Source of the DNA: Mucilaginibacter sp. OK283
GTDB lineage: Bacteria; Bacteroidota; Bacteroidia; Sphingobacteriales; Sphingobacteriaceae
NCBI RefSeq assembly: GCF_900110415.1
Contig: NZ_FODR01000016.1
Location: 48,751 to 112,750 of the forward strand
DNA length: 64,000 nucleotides
Direction of reading: 5' to 3'
The notes below the pieces were generated by a model. That model saw only the letters and a list, made by a program, of their open reading frames with translations. It ran no database searches and was not told the origin of the DNA. Positions within the stretch are counted from its first letter, which is position 1; the number at the start of each line of letters is the position of its first letter. Positions 49,560 to 58,989 of this stretch are shown one piece after another. Position numbers and translations under genes: made by a program.

Positions 49560-50492
49560 TTAAAGTATGTAAAACTGAGTCTGCTTTTGTGGTTGTTTAC
49601 TGATGACAGCGTCGATGTCATGAGGTAACTCGTCCTTCATCATCTGTTTTAGGTTTTTTTCGATGGTGCGGCTGATGGTTGTTGTTGGTGTATCTGTTGG
49701 TTTGTTTTCAAACGGATCCTGCAGGTGGATGGCCATTTTTTCGATCAGGAAAAAGGCCGATGATATGGCTATTACCAGTGGCACCTGGAAAATTCCGAAA
49801 AACTCCATCAGGCTAAAAGGCAACAACAGCACAAAAAACATAACCAGCCAGTGAATATATACGCTATAAGTAACCGGAAAAACGGTATTCTTGATACGCT
49901 CGCAGCCACCCATCAAATTCATAAAGTTGGTTAGTGTGTTATCAAGGGTCACTTGCTGGTACTCATTTATCCAGCCCAGTTTATACAGTGTGCGCAGGTC
50001 ATGACCCTGCAGCTCGTTTATTGCAAGCGGAATATGGTCAAGCTTTTTGATGTTTTTTACATCATCGTCGGTTAGGTAGGCCTCCAGGTTATCCTTTGCG
50101 TTTTGGCCGCGCAGATGGCAGCTTAAGCTATAGCACCAGGCCATTTGCCTGCGGATGATGCGCTCTTTTAACGCCCACTTTTGCTCGCCATCATGACTGC
50201 TATCCACAAAAGTTAAAATTTGGCGTGCAAAGGTGCGGCAATCATTTACGATACCTCCCCAAAGGATGCGGGCCTCCCACCACCGGTCATAAGCCTGGTT
50301 TGACCGAAAGGCCAATAGCAGCGATATAATGGTTCCGAGGATGGTAGGCACTGTTAGTGGTATCGAAACATCTTTGAAGTTATAGTATTGGTGAATACAA
50401 TAGACAGTAATGGCGTAAACCGCCACCATCAAAACTTCCTTTTTTATTTTGCCAAATACATAGCTTACCGGTATATTTTCTTTTAATAACAT
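49560..50492 (-). CDS. Bestrophin-family ion channel protein
   Basis: 310 residues with four membrane helices. AFRSNQAYDRWWEARILWGG (about 62-81) is the bestrophin signature, and MFFVLLLPFSLMEFFG forms a later helix with the conserved cytoplasmic part MAIHLQDPFENKPTDTP (about 248-264), analogous to the calcium-clasp segment of animal bestrophins. Bacterial members conduct cations or anions across the inner membrane. It lies 18 bases downstream of a universal stress protein gene and likely shares its promoter. Confidence 0.92.
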   Translation of the reverse strand: MLLKENIPVSYVFGKIKKEVLMVAVYAITVYCIHQYYNFKDVSIPLTVPTILGTIISLLLAFRSNQAYDRWWEARILWGGIVNDCRTFARQILTFVDSSHDGEQKWALKERIIRRQMAWCYSLSCHLRGQNAKDNLEAYLTDDDVKNIKKLDHIPLAINELQGHDLRTLYKLGWINEYQQVTLDNTLTNFMNLMGGCERIKNTVFPVTYSVYIHWLVMFFVLLLPFSLMEFFGIFQVPLVIAISSAFFLIEKMAIHLQDPFENKPTDTPTTTISRTIEKNLKQMMKDELPHDIDAVISKQPQKQTQFYIL

Positions 50493-50510
50493 AAGGTGTA
50501 AGATTTTAAT

Positions 50511-50993
50511 TTATGATTCTTGTTCAGTTAAAACGGGTTCTTCAATTACCACGTTGGCCAAAGTGCCCGGCGTTTTAGGTAATTTTATAAGGGCTGTATC
50601 GCATTTATCAAAAAGCATTTGCGGTGCTATGCTGTTTTTAAAAAGCAACTCGTAATTGTCATGCGGGGGCACAATGGCGTCAATTTCGTTAGCTTCCAGA
50701 AAATTATTGAAAACTGCAACCGTGCTGCCATAAAAAAAAGTGATCGCAATATTATTGATGACATGGCTGTACTTGTTTTCGATGTCGCGGCACCTGATAT
50801 AAAAATTATCGGGGATTTGCCGGTACTCTACGCTGCGCCGCGATAGCATCAGCAATTCGCTCATATTATCAGTAATTTTAAGCATGTGTACCAACACAAT
50901 GTTTACCTTTTCGGGGTAAAAAACCTGGGCCAAAGCAGGAATATCCTGGATAGACTGCTGGGTGAAATCGGTAGGGATTAATAACGTTTTCAT
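50511..50993 (-). CDS. Universal stress protein-like protein
   Basis: 160 residues with the Usp fold start MKTLLIPTDFTQQSIQDIPA and a C-terminal PPHDNYELLFKNSIAPQMLF, where the ATP-binding Gly-rich loop of typical UspA is not well kept. Probably a non-nucleotide-binding member. It precedes bestrophin by 18 bases in the same direction, so it may regulate or sense with the channel. Confidence 0.78.
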   Translation of the reverse strand: MKTLLIPTDFTQQSIQDIPALAQVFYPEKVNIVLVHMLKITDNMSELLMLSRRSVEYRQIPDNFYIRCRDIENKYSHVINNIAITFFYGSTVAVFNNFLEANEIDAIVPPHDNYELLFKNSIAPQMLFDKCDTALIKLPKTPGTLANVVIEEPVLTEQES

Positions 50994-51130
50994 GGTAATT
51001 TTAATTAATGGTGAAACCTTTTATGTTTTGTTTGATACAAGTGTAGCAGCCAATAATTAGGAGGATATAAGAAAGTTATTAGAATTTGATTAGAATGCCA
51101 CACCAATTAATAAATTGCAAAGCATTTAAA

Positions 51131-51210
51131 TATCGAACACTGAACGTCCAACATCGAATAATGAAGGGAAAACTTCAATATTGGACATTCAAAATTCATT
51201 ATTCGATATT
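51131..51210. repeat. TCGAATAATGAA-phrase inverted element
   Basis: Left arm 51131-51167 (TATCGAACACTGAACGTCC, ATCGAATAATGAAGG) and right arm 51172-51210 (CTTCAATATTGGACATTC, TTCATTATTCGATATT) pair imperfectly with almost no loop. A related single phrase occurs at 61529-61560. Confidence 0.75.
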
Positions 51211-51230
51211 ATCTATACCTGCGTTTTGCC

Positions 51231-52613
51231 TTAACTTATACTGTTAGTGAGGGCAGGGTGAGGCTCCATCGGCAAAAATACCTTAATCTCTGTACCTACC
51301 CCAACTTCCGAGCTGATGCCCAGGCTGCCTTTGTGCAGACGGATGATGTTAAGTGTTAATGGCAACCCTACGCCATGGCCTTCGTACCCGTGGGCGTTTG
51401 AGGCGCGGAAAAAAGGCTCGAATATATGCTGAAGCTCGGTTTGGGGAATGCCGATGCCCTGGTCTTTAATGGCAATAATAATTCTGTTGTTTTCGGTTAA
51501 CAGGCTAACTGTAACCGGCCGGTTGTTTGAGTATTTGCAAGCGTTGCTGATGATATTGTTGATGGCCAGCCGCAACAAATTGCTGTTGCCTTTTACGTAA
51601 AGCAGGGTTTCATCAGCAGGTAGGTTTTCAAGGTCGATATATATATTGCTCTCGGGGTTTATTCGTTTAACCGATTCAGAAGCGGTTAACAGAAGTTCAT
51701 CCATGCGTATGCTTTCCCAGTTTTGTCTTTTGCCGTCAAAACCCGATTGGGCCAGCGTAAGCAGGCTGTTCAGGATCTGGCCCAGTTTTTCCGATTCGGC
51801 ATACACCGTGTTTAAAACCCCGCGTTGATGCGTGTTCAGGTCTTGTTTGTTTAAAGCCAGTTCAAGCTCAGATGATATGATGGTTAGGGGGGTGCGCAAC
51901 TCGTGCGATGCATTGCTTACAAAATTGTTTTGCGTTTCAAAGGCCGTTTCAAGCCTGTTAAGCATATCATTAAATGTAAGGGATAGTTCGGCTATCTCGT
52001 CTTTTCCGGTCAGTTCGTCCAGCCGGAAATGCAGGTTATTGGCGGTGATGTTTTTAACATTGTTGATGATGCGCCTCACCGGCTGAAAGGTGTAGAACGA
52101 AAAAACCTTGCCCACAAAATATACCAATATCATGGCCAGCAAAAAGCCATATAACAATATTTTTTGAAGGTCTTTTAACTCCTGGAAACCAGCCGGGTTT
52201 GATGCCGATACAATAACAACATAACCTGCATTGCCTTTTTTGAACAGCGAGCCTGCATAAAAAGTATTATCGTGCCTGTAATGGGCCTGGCCTGTCAGTA
52301 ATATATCGTCGATAAAAACCTGGGCAATGCCGGCACTTGCATGCACCTTTTTGTTACTATCTACCGCTAAAAAATACTCTTTTTCCGAGTCCAACTTCTC
52401 CAGATACTTGTTGCGTACCTCTAAGGTAGCTTTACTTTTGGCGCCTGGCGATAGCTGCACTTCCGCCGCTATATTTACGCGGGCTTCCAGCCGTTTATAA
52501 AAATCATCGAAGTTGAATTTGTAAACCAGGTAAAAAATGGATGCATTAAGCAGTATAAGTATACCGCCCGACAGCAGCAGGAATAGTAATGTTATTTTAC
52601 TTTGTATCTTCAT
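51231..52613 (-). CDS. HAMP-domain sensor histidine kinase (CusS-like)
   Basis: 460 residues: helix 1 (about 8-30), a periplasmic domain of about 120 residues, helix 2 (about 155-175), HAMP (about 180-232), HisKA with FVSNASHELRTPLTIISSEL (about 239-258), ATPase domain with NNIISNACKYS, KDQGIGI and GHGVGLPLT. Its start overlaps the response regulator gene by 17 bases. Form and gene order are those of OmpR/CusRS-type pairs; metal or envelope stress are possible signals, but nothing in the window decides this. Confidence 0.93.
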   Translation of the reverse strand: MKIQSKITLLFLLLSGGILILLNASIFYLVYKFNFDDFYKRLEARVNIAAEVQLSPGAKSKATLEVRNKYLEKLDSEKEYFLAVDSNKKVHASAGIAQVFIDDILLTGQAHYRHDNTFYAGSLFKKGNAGYVVIVSASNPAGFQELKDLQKILLYGFLLAMILVYFVGKVFSFYTFQPVRRIINNVKNITANNLHFRLDELTGKDEIAELSLTFNDMLNRLETAFETQNNFVSNASHELRTPLTIISSELELALNKQDLNTHQRGVLNTVYAESEKLGQILNSLLTLAQSGFDGKRQNWESIRMDELLLTASESVKRINPESNIYIDLENLPADETLLYVKGNSNLLRLAINNIISNACKYSNNRPVTVSLLTENNRIIIAIKDQGIGIPQTELQHIFEPFFRASNAHGYEGHGVGLPLTLNIIRLHKGSLGISSEVGVGTEIKVFLPMEPHPALTNSIS

Positions 52614-53295
52614 CAGTATCGCCCTCTTTCATCAGGTAACCCATACCAAACACCGTATGGATGAGGTTGGAGCCGCCGTTTTTCTCCAGTTTTTTACGCA
52701 GATAGTTTACATAAACATCTACCACATTGGTCCCCATATTAAAATCAATATCCCAAACATTTTCCAGGATCTGGATCCGGGATAGTACCTTTTTCTGATT
52801 TTTTACAAAATATTCAAGTAGCCGGTATTCGGTAGCTGTGAGTTTTAATACTTCGTTGCTGCGGTAAGCTATTTTCGATTCGGTATTGAGCACCAGGTTG
52901 CCTATTGTATAGGTGTTATTTGCTAACGTTTCGCTTCCGCCGCGGCGCAGTAGGGTGCGCAGGCGGGCAGCAAGCTCAGCAATTTTAAATGGTTTTACCA
53001 TATAGTCATCTGCCCCGCTGTCCAGGCCGCTTACAATGTTCTCGGTAGAGTCAAGTGCAGTAAGCATAATGATGGGTATCATCTTTTTTTGCTGTCTGAT
53101 GTGTTTACAAACCTGTATGCCATCCATTACGGGCAGCATTACATCAAGTATAACAAGGTCAAAGTCATGATCAAGCGCCATTTGTAAACCCGTTGCGCCA
53201 TTAGCTGCAACACTTACTTCAAAGCCATAATCGGTAAGGCCGCGTTTAACTACCGATACCACATTTGGTTCATCCTCAACTAATAATATCCCCAT
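52597..53295 (-). CDS. OmpR-family response regulator
   Basis: 232 residues: receiver domain with ILLVEDEPNV, phosphoacceptor Asp in LVILDVMLPVMDGIQV (about residue 51) and MVKPFKIAEL, then a winged-helix DNA-binding domain (about 130-225) with VLKLTATEYRLLEYFVKN and NVVDVYVNYLRKKLE. First gene of a coupled unit with the histidine kinase. Target genes are not identified. Confidence 0.95.
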   Translation of the reverse strand: MGILLVEDEPNVVSVVKRGLTDYGFEVSVAANGATGLQMALDHDFDLVILDVMLPVMDGIQVCKHIRQQKKMIPIIMLTALDSTENIVSGLDSGADDYMVKPFKIAELAARLRTLLRRGGSETLANNTYTIGNLVLNTESKIAYRSNEVLKLTATEYRLLEYFVKNQKKVLSRIQILENVWDIDFNMGTNVVDVYVNYLRKKLEKNGGSNLIHTVFGMGYLMKEGDTDEDTK

Positions 53296-53522
53296 AAACA
53301 GCTAATTTGATTTAAACGCATTGTTTGCCAAAATAATTAAATAATTTGTTGACTACTATTGTTATTGAAATATAAGCTATCATTGTAAAATCCATTTGTG
53401 CCACTTAAAAACCGCCATCGGCATATCAATTTAGTTTATGAAGCCGATTTTAACCGCCGGTACAAAAATATATCATAGTAGGTTTATTAAATTAAAAAAG
53501 CAAGAGCCAAATTAACAGTCAA

Positions 53523-53744
53523 ATGGGCAAATTTATTAGCATACAACCTTCAGTAATTTGTGAGAATTGCATCATATGTGGTAGCCGTCCCGTAATTGAA
53601 CAAAATAAAGGCAAATTTACGGTGCGCTGCCCTAAAGACAACACACATTACCAAACCCCACCAGGGTTAATAGATATAAACGGCTGGAATACGAATAACA
53701 AAACGCAGGATAGCGGCGGCGAGTTGAAATTGGGTGTCAATTAG
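53523..53744 (+). CDS. Small Cys-rich zinc-ribbon-like protein
   Basis: 73 residues with CENCIICGSRPVIEQN (about 14-29), a second Cys in FTVRCPKDNTHY, and LIDINGWNTNN. The pattern of two close Cys pairs, a basic strand, one or two further ligands and a final GWN resembles Lar-type restriction alleviation proteins (CPFCG...AIEAWN), without proof of that function. Its stop overlaps the convergent YdcF gene by 4 bases. Confidence 0.6.
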   Translation: MGKFISIQPSVICENCIICGSRPVIEQNKGKFTVRCPKDNTHYQTPPGLIDINGWNTNNKTQDSGGELKLGVN

Positions 53745-54496
53745 CCCTTGCCTATTATATAGTTAACTGCAAAGCCAACAATTTCTTTTATGTATAAGCT
53801 CCATCTGTTTAAAATTTCGGCGCTTGGCATAAACTCAAAAAACGACCATTGTACATCGCCTGCTATTACATTGCACGAATAGGGAATTACATCAACATGC
53901 TGGCTTTTAAAAATTTGCATGGCTCTGCGCATGTGAAAGGCCGAAGTAACCAGGAGATAAGGACCTTGTTGCTTGTTTTTGATTAATAATGTTTTGGTTA
54001 ATGATGCATTTTCGAGTGTGTTTCGGGCCTGGTTCTCTATCAATATGCAACTATCGGGTATCTGTAGAGCCCGAAGTTGCTGAAATACAAAATCTGCTTC
54101 CCTGAAAGCGCCGGGAGCAAGTTTGCTGTTGCCACCCGATATCACTATTTTTTTTGCTTTGCCATTCCGTTGTAGTAAAACGCCTTGTATAAACCGGTCG
54201 GCAGCCCAGTTAAATACTCCTTTACCGTGTTTATTTTCACTTGTAAAACCACCTAAAATTATGGCAGCACTGTATGTTTTGCCTGGCTGCAGTTTTGCCG
54301 GCGCAATATCCCACGCCCTGGCCAGCAGGTTTAAAAATACCGGGGCCGAAAATATCCAAAACAATGCAACACCCCAAATTAAGCACCTGCGTTTTAACCT
54401 GGGCTTTTTTGATAGTACAGCAATAAGCAACAAAACAAAAACATATAGAACAGGCAGCAGCAAAAATGATAGTACTTTTGACAGGATAAAAAACAT
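53741..54496 (-). CDS. YdcF family (DUF218) membrane protein
   Basis: 251 residues from the ATG at 54496 (MFFILSKVLSFLLLPVLYVF). Two N-terminal helices, then the DUF218 domain: AAIILGGFTS, IVISGGNS, EADFVFQQLRALQIPDSCIL and YLLVTSAFHMRRAMQIF. The family is linked to envelope metabolism (SanA/YdcF/ElyC) and may act on lipid carriers. An alternative TTG start at 54523 adds nine residues. Confidence 0.88.
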   Translation of the reverse strand: MFFILSKVLSFLLLPVLYVFVLLLIAVLSKKPRLKRRCLIWGVALFWIFSAPVFLNLLARAWDIAPAKLQPGKTYSAAIILGGFTSENKHGKGVFNWAADRFIQGVLLQRNGKAKKIVISGGNSKLAPGAFREADFVFQQLRALQIPDSCILIENQARNTLENASLTKTLLIKNKQQGPYLLVTSAFHMRRAMQIFKSQHVDVIPYSCNVIAGDVQWSFFEFMPSAEILNRWSLYIKEIVGFAVNYIIGKG

Positions 54497-54681
54497 AGTT
54501 GTGGTAAAAATAGTTAAAAACAAAGAACATGGAAATTGCCATTAAACAACACCGGGACTAAGCATTATTATTGCCTGTATACGCATTAAACTATTTGTAG
54601 TTATAAAACTCTAACCACAGGCGTCACGTAACAAACTGGCACCATCATTGTCATATACTTATTAAATAAAACACTAAAAAT

Positions 54682-54891
54682 ATGGGCTTTATAAAAACAC
54701 TTGCTATTGGCGCTGCAGTTGCTTATGGCATAAATTACGTTACAAAAAAAGGACCTGACGGGAAATCAATCGTCGATAACCTGGCCGATGAGGCGCCTGA
54801 ATGGTTTGATCGTGCAAAAAAATATAGCGAGCTTACTTTACAACAAATTGCTGTACGCGCACAAAACTTCAGGGATAATACGCGTTATTAG
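54682..54891 (+). CDS. Small YtxH-like hypothetical protein
   Basis: 69 residues: MGFIKTLAIGAAVAYGINYV is one short membrane-like helix, then a charged helix with DGKSIVDNLADEAPEWFDRA. The composition is similar to YtxH-type general-stress proteins of Bacteroidota, but this is only a resemblance. It has a clean ATG start and stands alone between two genes of other kinds. Confidence 0.58.
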   Translation: MGFIKTLAIGAAVAYGINYVTKKGPDGKSIVDNLADEAPEWFDRAKKYSELTLQQIAVRAQNFRDNTRY

Positions 54892-55027
54892 GTTATGGGC
54901 TATTGTAGATTGAGTTGAGTAGTTAAAAACCAAGCAGTGGTAAAGGGGCCACTGTCTACTGAAGCAGGATGTTTGGCCTGTTATTTGCGTAAGTGCAATT
55001 ATTAACACTTATCAGATACATTATACC

Positions 55028-55381
55028 ATGAAAAAGCTAATCATATTTGCCTGCCTGTTTTTCGTGATGTTATTAACGTTTGCGCAAAACACCCAGGCTC
55101 AAACTACAAAGAAAAAAGGAATAAGCGACCAAGGTAAGGGCGCTATAATAGGAGGTGCCGGTGGCGCTGTTGCTGGCGGCCTTATTGGCCACAATGTTGG
55201 CGGTGCTTTAATTGGCGGTGCCATAGGCGCAGGGGGCGGTTACATTATTGGTAATGAAACCCGCCGGGCAAGGGAAAAAAAAGAGCGCGCCCGCCGTATT
55301 GCTTGGCGTAAAGCCCACCCAAGGCATCACGCACATCCATACAGCAAAACAACTACTGTAACTACGGTTAAGTACCAGTAA
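55028..55381 (+). CDS. Exported glycine-zipper protein
   Basis: 117 residues with signal peptide (MKKLIIFACLFFVMLLTFAQ ending NTQAQ) and a glycine zipper, GAIIGGAGGAVAGGLIGHNV then GGALIGGAIGAGGGYIIGNE (about 38-78), forming a helical hairpin for membrane insertion or oligomerisation. The tail is very basic (RRAREKKERARRIAWRKAHP) and His-rich. The function is unknown. A terminator follows 28 bases after the stop. Confidence 0.8.
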   Translation: MKKLIIFACLFFVMLLTFAQNTQAQTTKKKGISDQGKGAIIGGAGGAVAGGLIGHNVGGALIGGAIGAGGGYIIGNETRRAREKKERARRIAWRKAHPRHHAHPYSKTTTVTTVKYQ

Positions 55382-55408
55382 AAGGTTAAAAAGAGTTAAA
55401 TTTTATTT

Positions 55409-55446
55409 AAAGGCCCCAGTTGTATTACAATCGTGGGCTTTTTTTA
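55409..55446 (+). terminator. Rho-independent terminator after the glycine-zipper gene
   Basis: Stem GGCCCCA against TGGGC(T) with a 15-base loop, followed by seven T. Correctly placed for the plus-strand gene ending at 55381. Confidence 0.78.
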
Positions 55447-55590
55447 TTATCTTAAGTGAGTGCTATTATCAGCAAAGTGTAAAATAAAGTTTGCCTGATA
55501 AATGCGTTAAGGGTGGGTTATTCGTTAATAAGTTTGGTTTTAAAGGCAACAATGCCAAACAGCATGTGTACATATTACGTTGAATAAATA

Positions 55591-56814
55591 ATGGGTAAAA
55601 CGTTTATAGCATTATTGTTTTGTTTAATACCTTTTGCTATAATGGCACAAACCAGCAGGTCTAATGCCGATACCGCAAGGAAACCAACAGATACTATTCC
55701 GCAGCGGGACTTGATAGATGTTTTCCGGTCGGTATTTAACGTTAAGCCAAGGAAGGTTTCAGTTACTGAGAAAAAGAAATTTTATTTCTCCTTTTTGCCT
55801 ATCTCAACGTCTGACGGGCGAAGCGGGGGCAGGGCACTGTTTACCTCAACTACAGCAGGCTTTTACCTGGGCGATCAAAAGACTACCAATCTTTCTACCG
55901 TGGTGTTTACCCCCTATTTTAACCTGAAAGGCCGTTATGGATTGCCTATTCGGTCCAGCGTTTGGCTTAAAGATAATCAGTGGAATGTGATAGGCGATAT
56001 TCGCTTATTAGTTTACCCTCAATATACCTGGGGTCTTGGGGGCAATATGAACAACCACGACAAATTTTTGGTTGATTATAATTACATACGCCTTTATCAA
56101 ACGGTGCTAAAAAGGATAAAACCTTATTTTTATGCTGGTGTGGGGTATAATCTTGATTACTATGCCGATATAGATAGCCAGGGCCAACAAACCCTGCGCG
56201 ATTTTACGAAGTACAAATACGGTACAGCAACTGGTCAGGATGCATTTTCATCGGGAGCCACCCTGAATTTGTTATACGATACACGCAGAAATTCAATTGA
56301 CCCTTTGCCAGGGGTTTATGCCAATGTTTCGTACCGGTTTAATACTAAAGTGCTGGGAAGCCATACCAACTGGCAATCATTATACATCGATTTGCGTAAG
56401 TATGTTTCGCTAACTAATTCGGGCCCTAAAAATGTGCTGGCGTTCTGGACGTATTACTGGACATCGCTTACACCGGGCACTCCTTATTTAAACCTGCCCA
56501 GTTTAGGCTGGGAGCCATACCAACGATCGGGCAGGGGTTTTCAGCAAAACCGTTACCGCGGCCAGCGGCTGGCTTATTTTGAAACCGAGTATCGCCGTGA
56601 TATCACCCGCAACGGCCTGCTGGGTTTTGTTTTATTTGCCAACGTAAATTCGGTAACCGAACCAGATACCTATAAATTTACCTATTGGCACCCCGCAGGC
56701 GGCACCGGGCTGCGGTTTAAGTTCAATAAAAAATCGGGCACAAATATTAGCCTCGATTATGGCGTAAGCCGTAACTATTCGTCGATAAACCTTAATTTAG
56801 GCGAGACGTTTTAG
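55591..56814 (+). CDS. BamA/TamA-family outer-membrane protein (barrel only)
   Basis: 407 residues with signal peptide (MGKTFIALLFCLIPFAIMAQ). The Omp85 barrel is marked by LLYDTRRNSIDPLPGVYANV (about 228-247), NRYRGQRLAYFETEYRRDI (lid-loop RGQ variant, about 314-332) and PAGGTGLRFKFNKKSGTNIS near the end. No POTRA domains are present, so it is a barrel-only member. A role in outer-membrane assembly or surface display is uncertain. Confidence 0.88.
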   Translation: MGKTFIALLFCLIPFAIMAQTSRSNADTARKPTDTIPQRDLIDVFRSVFNVKPRKVSVTEKKKFYFSFLPISTSDGRSGGRALFTSTTAGFYLGDQKTTNLSTVVFTPYFNLKGRYGLPIRSSVWLKDNQWNVIGDIRLLVYPQYTWGLGGNMNNHDKFLVDYNYIRLYQTVLKRIKPYFYAGVGYNLDYYADIDSQGQQTLRDFTKYKYGTATGQDAFSSGATLNLLYDTRRNSIDPLPGVYANVSYRFNTKVLGSHTNWQSLYIDLRKYVSLTNSGPKNVLAFWTYYWTSLTPGTPYLNLPSLGWEPYQRSGRGFQQNRYRGQRLAYFETEYRRDITRNGLLGFVLFANVNSVTEPDTYKFTYWHPAGGTGLRFKFNKKSGTNISLDYGVSRNYSSINLNLGETF

Positions 56815-56820
56815 AGAGGA

Positions 56821-56939
56821 GTTCATGGTTGATAGTTCATGGATCATGGCTCTTTAAAAATTATCAGGCAAAAACATCAACGTTTTAATTAATTCACGGC
56901 ACTAAGGCTGCCATGAACTATGAACTATTATCCATGAAC
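56821..56939. repeat. TTCATGG-phrase inverted element
   Basis: Left arm 56821-56850 (GTTCATGGTTGATAGTTC, ATGGATCATGGC) and right arm 56910-56939 (GCCATGAACTATGAAC, TATTATCCATGAAC) are inverse versions with about 60 bases between them. It starts 6 bases after the BamA-like stop and ends 12 bases before the MFS start, filling the gap. Confidence 0.8.
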
Positions 56940-56951
56940 AAATAACACCAC

Positions 56952-58178
56952 ATGACTAAAAAAAGATACTTTTTCCTGATCCTCATATTAGGTTCGCTTA
57001 CAGCGCTGGCTCCTTTTTCTATCGATATGTATTTGCCTGCGTTTGAAGCCATAGGCGATTCGCTGCATACTACTGCTGCGCAGGTGGCGCTGTCGTTGTC
57101 CAGTTTTTTTATTGGTATATCGGCGGGGCAGCTGTTGTATGGGCCTTTGCTGGATAGGTTTGGCCGAAAACCGCCATTGTATTTCGGTCTTGTGTTGTAT
57201 ATTGTAGCTTCTGTAGGTTGTTATTTTTCCTCATCGCTGCAGATGCTTATCATTATGCGTTTTTTTGAGGCTTTGGGCGGTTGCGCGGCAAGTGTTGCAG
57301 CCATGACCATGGTGCGTGACCTGTTCCCTATTGAAGATAGCGCTAAAGTATATGCATTGTTGATATTAGTATTAGGCGCATCGCCCATGCTGGCGCCTAC
57401 CGCCGGCAGCAATATCATCAGTGTATTTGACTGGCAGGTGATATTCCTTATCCTGATCATTATGGCGGCGTTAATATTTATAGCGGTATTTTTCTTTTTG
57501 CCCGAAAGCTATGGTCCCGATCCAACCTATTCGCTAAAACCAATACCCATTATCAATAATTTTTTGCAGGTTATAAAGGAGCCGCAGTTTTTCACTTACG
57601 CAGTGGCCGGCGCGTTTATGTTTGCGGGGTTGTTTACCTATGTAGCATCATCATCAATTATATTTATAAGCTTTTTTAAAATAAGTAAACCAGCCTTCGG
57701 CTGGGTGTTTGCGGGGTTATCACTTGGCTTTATTGGCTCCAGCCAGGTAAACAGCAGGCTTATTAGATATTATAAAAGCGAGCAGATAATTAACGTTACG
57801 CTGATTTGTATGGTTATTATATCGGCGGTGTTTTTTATAGGCTCGCTTAAAGGGTGGTTCGGTATGGCCGGTACTATTGCCATGATATTTGGTGTTTTGT
57901 GCTGTGTGGGTATTTCCAGTCCCAACAACTCGGCTTTGTCGTTAGCTCCTTTCACAAAAAACGTCGGTTCTGCATCGGCATTAATGGGCGCATTACAAAT
58001 GGCTATAGGTGCACTGGCATCATACGGTATTACGCTTATCAAAAATCAGGGTACTTTGCCAATGGCAGCAGTTATGGCCGTATCATCGGCGGTGGCGCTT
58101 GTGGTACTGCTTATTGGTAAGCGGTTTATAAAAAATAAGGTAGAGGCGGTAGCCGAGGCCACTATGCCGGCGCATTGA
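56952..58178 (+). CDS. Bcr/CflA-family MFS drug exporter
   Basis: 408 residues, 12 helices. Typical Bcr/CflA start LTALAPFSIDMYLPAFEAIG (about 16-35), motif A GPLLDRFGRKPPLYFG (about 64-79), and RFFEALGGCAASVAAMTMVRDL. It exports drugs such as bicyclomycin or chloramphenicol, or sulfonamides and cysteine in some species. It is preceded closely by a repeat element, and a perfect hairpin (58209-58239) follows as terminator. Confidence 0.92.
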   Translation: MTKKRYFFLILILGSLTALAPFSIDMYLPAFEAIGDSLHTTAAQVALSLSSFFIGISAGQLLYGPLLDRFGRKPPLYFGLVLYIVASVGCYFSSSLQMLIIMRFFEALGGCAASVAAMTMVRDLFPIEDSAKVYALLILVLGASPMLAPTAGSNIISVFDWQVIFLILIIMAALIFIAVFFFLPESYGPDPTYSLKPIPIINNFLQVIKEPQFFTYAVAGAFMFAGLFTYVASSSIIFISFFKISKPAFGWVFAGLSLGFIGSSQVNSRLIRYYKSEQIINVTLICMVIISAVFFIGSLKGWFGMAGTIAMIFGVLCCVGISSPNNSALSLAPFTKNVGSASALMGALQMAIGALASYGITLIKNQGTLPMAAVMAVSSAVALVVLLIGKRFIKNKVEAVAEATMPAH

Positions 58179-58208
58179 GGGTTTGAAATCATATTTGACC
58201 GAATTGCA

Positions 58209-58243
58209 GACTTACGAAGTTTTTAAAACTTCGTAAGTCTTTT
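58209..58243 (+). terminator. Perfect 15-bp hairpin terminator
   Basis: GACTTACGAAGTTTT (58209-58223) and AAAACTTCGTAAGTC (58225-58239) are exact inverses around one T, followed by TTTT. It terminates the MFS gene on the plus strand and, lying between convergent genes, could also slow clpP transcription. Confidence 0.78.
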
Positions 58244-58297
58244 GCCGGTAAGTACGCCCCCATCTGCACATCTGAAATCTATAATCTGCACATCCGC

Positions 58298-58981
58298 CTA
58301 CACCAGCACCTCATCAATTATCCCAAATTCTTTGGCTTCGGCGGCTATCATCCAGTAATCCCTGTCTGATACCTGGTAAACTTTTTCGTAGGGCTGGCCG
58401 CTGTGTTTAGCAACTATTTCATACAATTCCTGTTTCATTAGTAATATTTGTTGCGCGGCTATCTGGATATCTGATGCCATGCCCTGCGCGCCGCCTGATG
58501 GTTGATGCAGCATTACGCGCGAATGTTTTAAAGCAGCCCTTTTGCCAGCCGCGCCGCCGCATAATAATATCGCGCCCATGGATAAGGCTATGCCCGTACA
58601 AATGGTAGCTACATCGGGGCTGATGAAGTGCATGGTGTCGTAAATACCCAGGCCGGCGTATACCGAGCCACCGGGCGAGTTAATGTACATCTGGATATCT
58701 TTTTTAGCATCTGTCGACTGCAGGAAAAGCAGTTGCGCCTGGATAATGTTGGCTACATTGTCATCAACAGCCTGGCCCATAAAAATGATGCGGTCCATCA
58801 TCAGGCGCGAGAATACGTCCATCTGGGCTACGCGCATTTCGCGCTCTTCAGTAATATAGGGTGTCATGGCAGTTGGCAAAGCGCTTTTTTCGACCCTTGA
58901 GATGTAGCTATCTACCAGCGAACCGGCAATAGCATGGTGCATGACCGCATATTTGCGGAATTCCTGTTTATCAATATTCAT
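58298..58981 (-). CDS. clpP: ATP-dependent Clp protease proteolytic subunit
   Basis: 227 residues with the catalytic triad visible: Ser in GIALSMGAILLCGG (about 134), His in SRVMLHQPSGGAQG (about 159) and Asp in QVSDRDYWMIAAEA (about 209). The oligomer motif INSPGGSVYAGLGIYDTM is present, and there is an N-terminal extension of about 40 residues before MTPYITEERE. ClpP works with ClpX or ClpA in protein degradation; no clpX gene is adjacent, unlike in many bacteria. An AGTGGTGAGTAGTGAG repeat begins 5 bases before the start codon. Confidence 0.95.
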   Translation of the reverse strand: MNIDKQEFRKYAVMHHAIAGSLVDSYISRVEKSALPTAMTPYITEEREMRVAQMDVFSRLMMDRIIFMGQAVDDNVANIIQAQLLFLQSTDAKKDIQMYINSPGGSVYAGLGIYDTMHFISPDVATICTGIALSMGAILLCGGAAGKRAALKHSRVMLHQPSGGAQGMASDIQIAAQQILLMKQELYEIVAKHSGQPYEKVYQVSDRDYWMIAAEAKEFGIIDEVLV

Positions 58982-58989
58982 GATTTAAA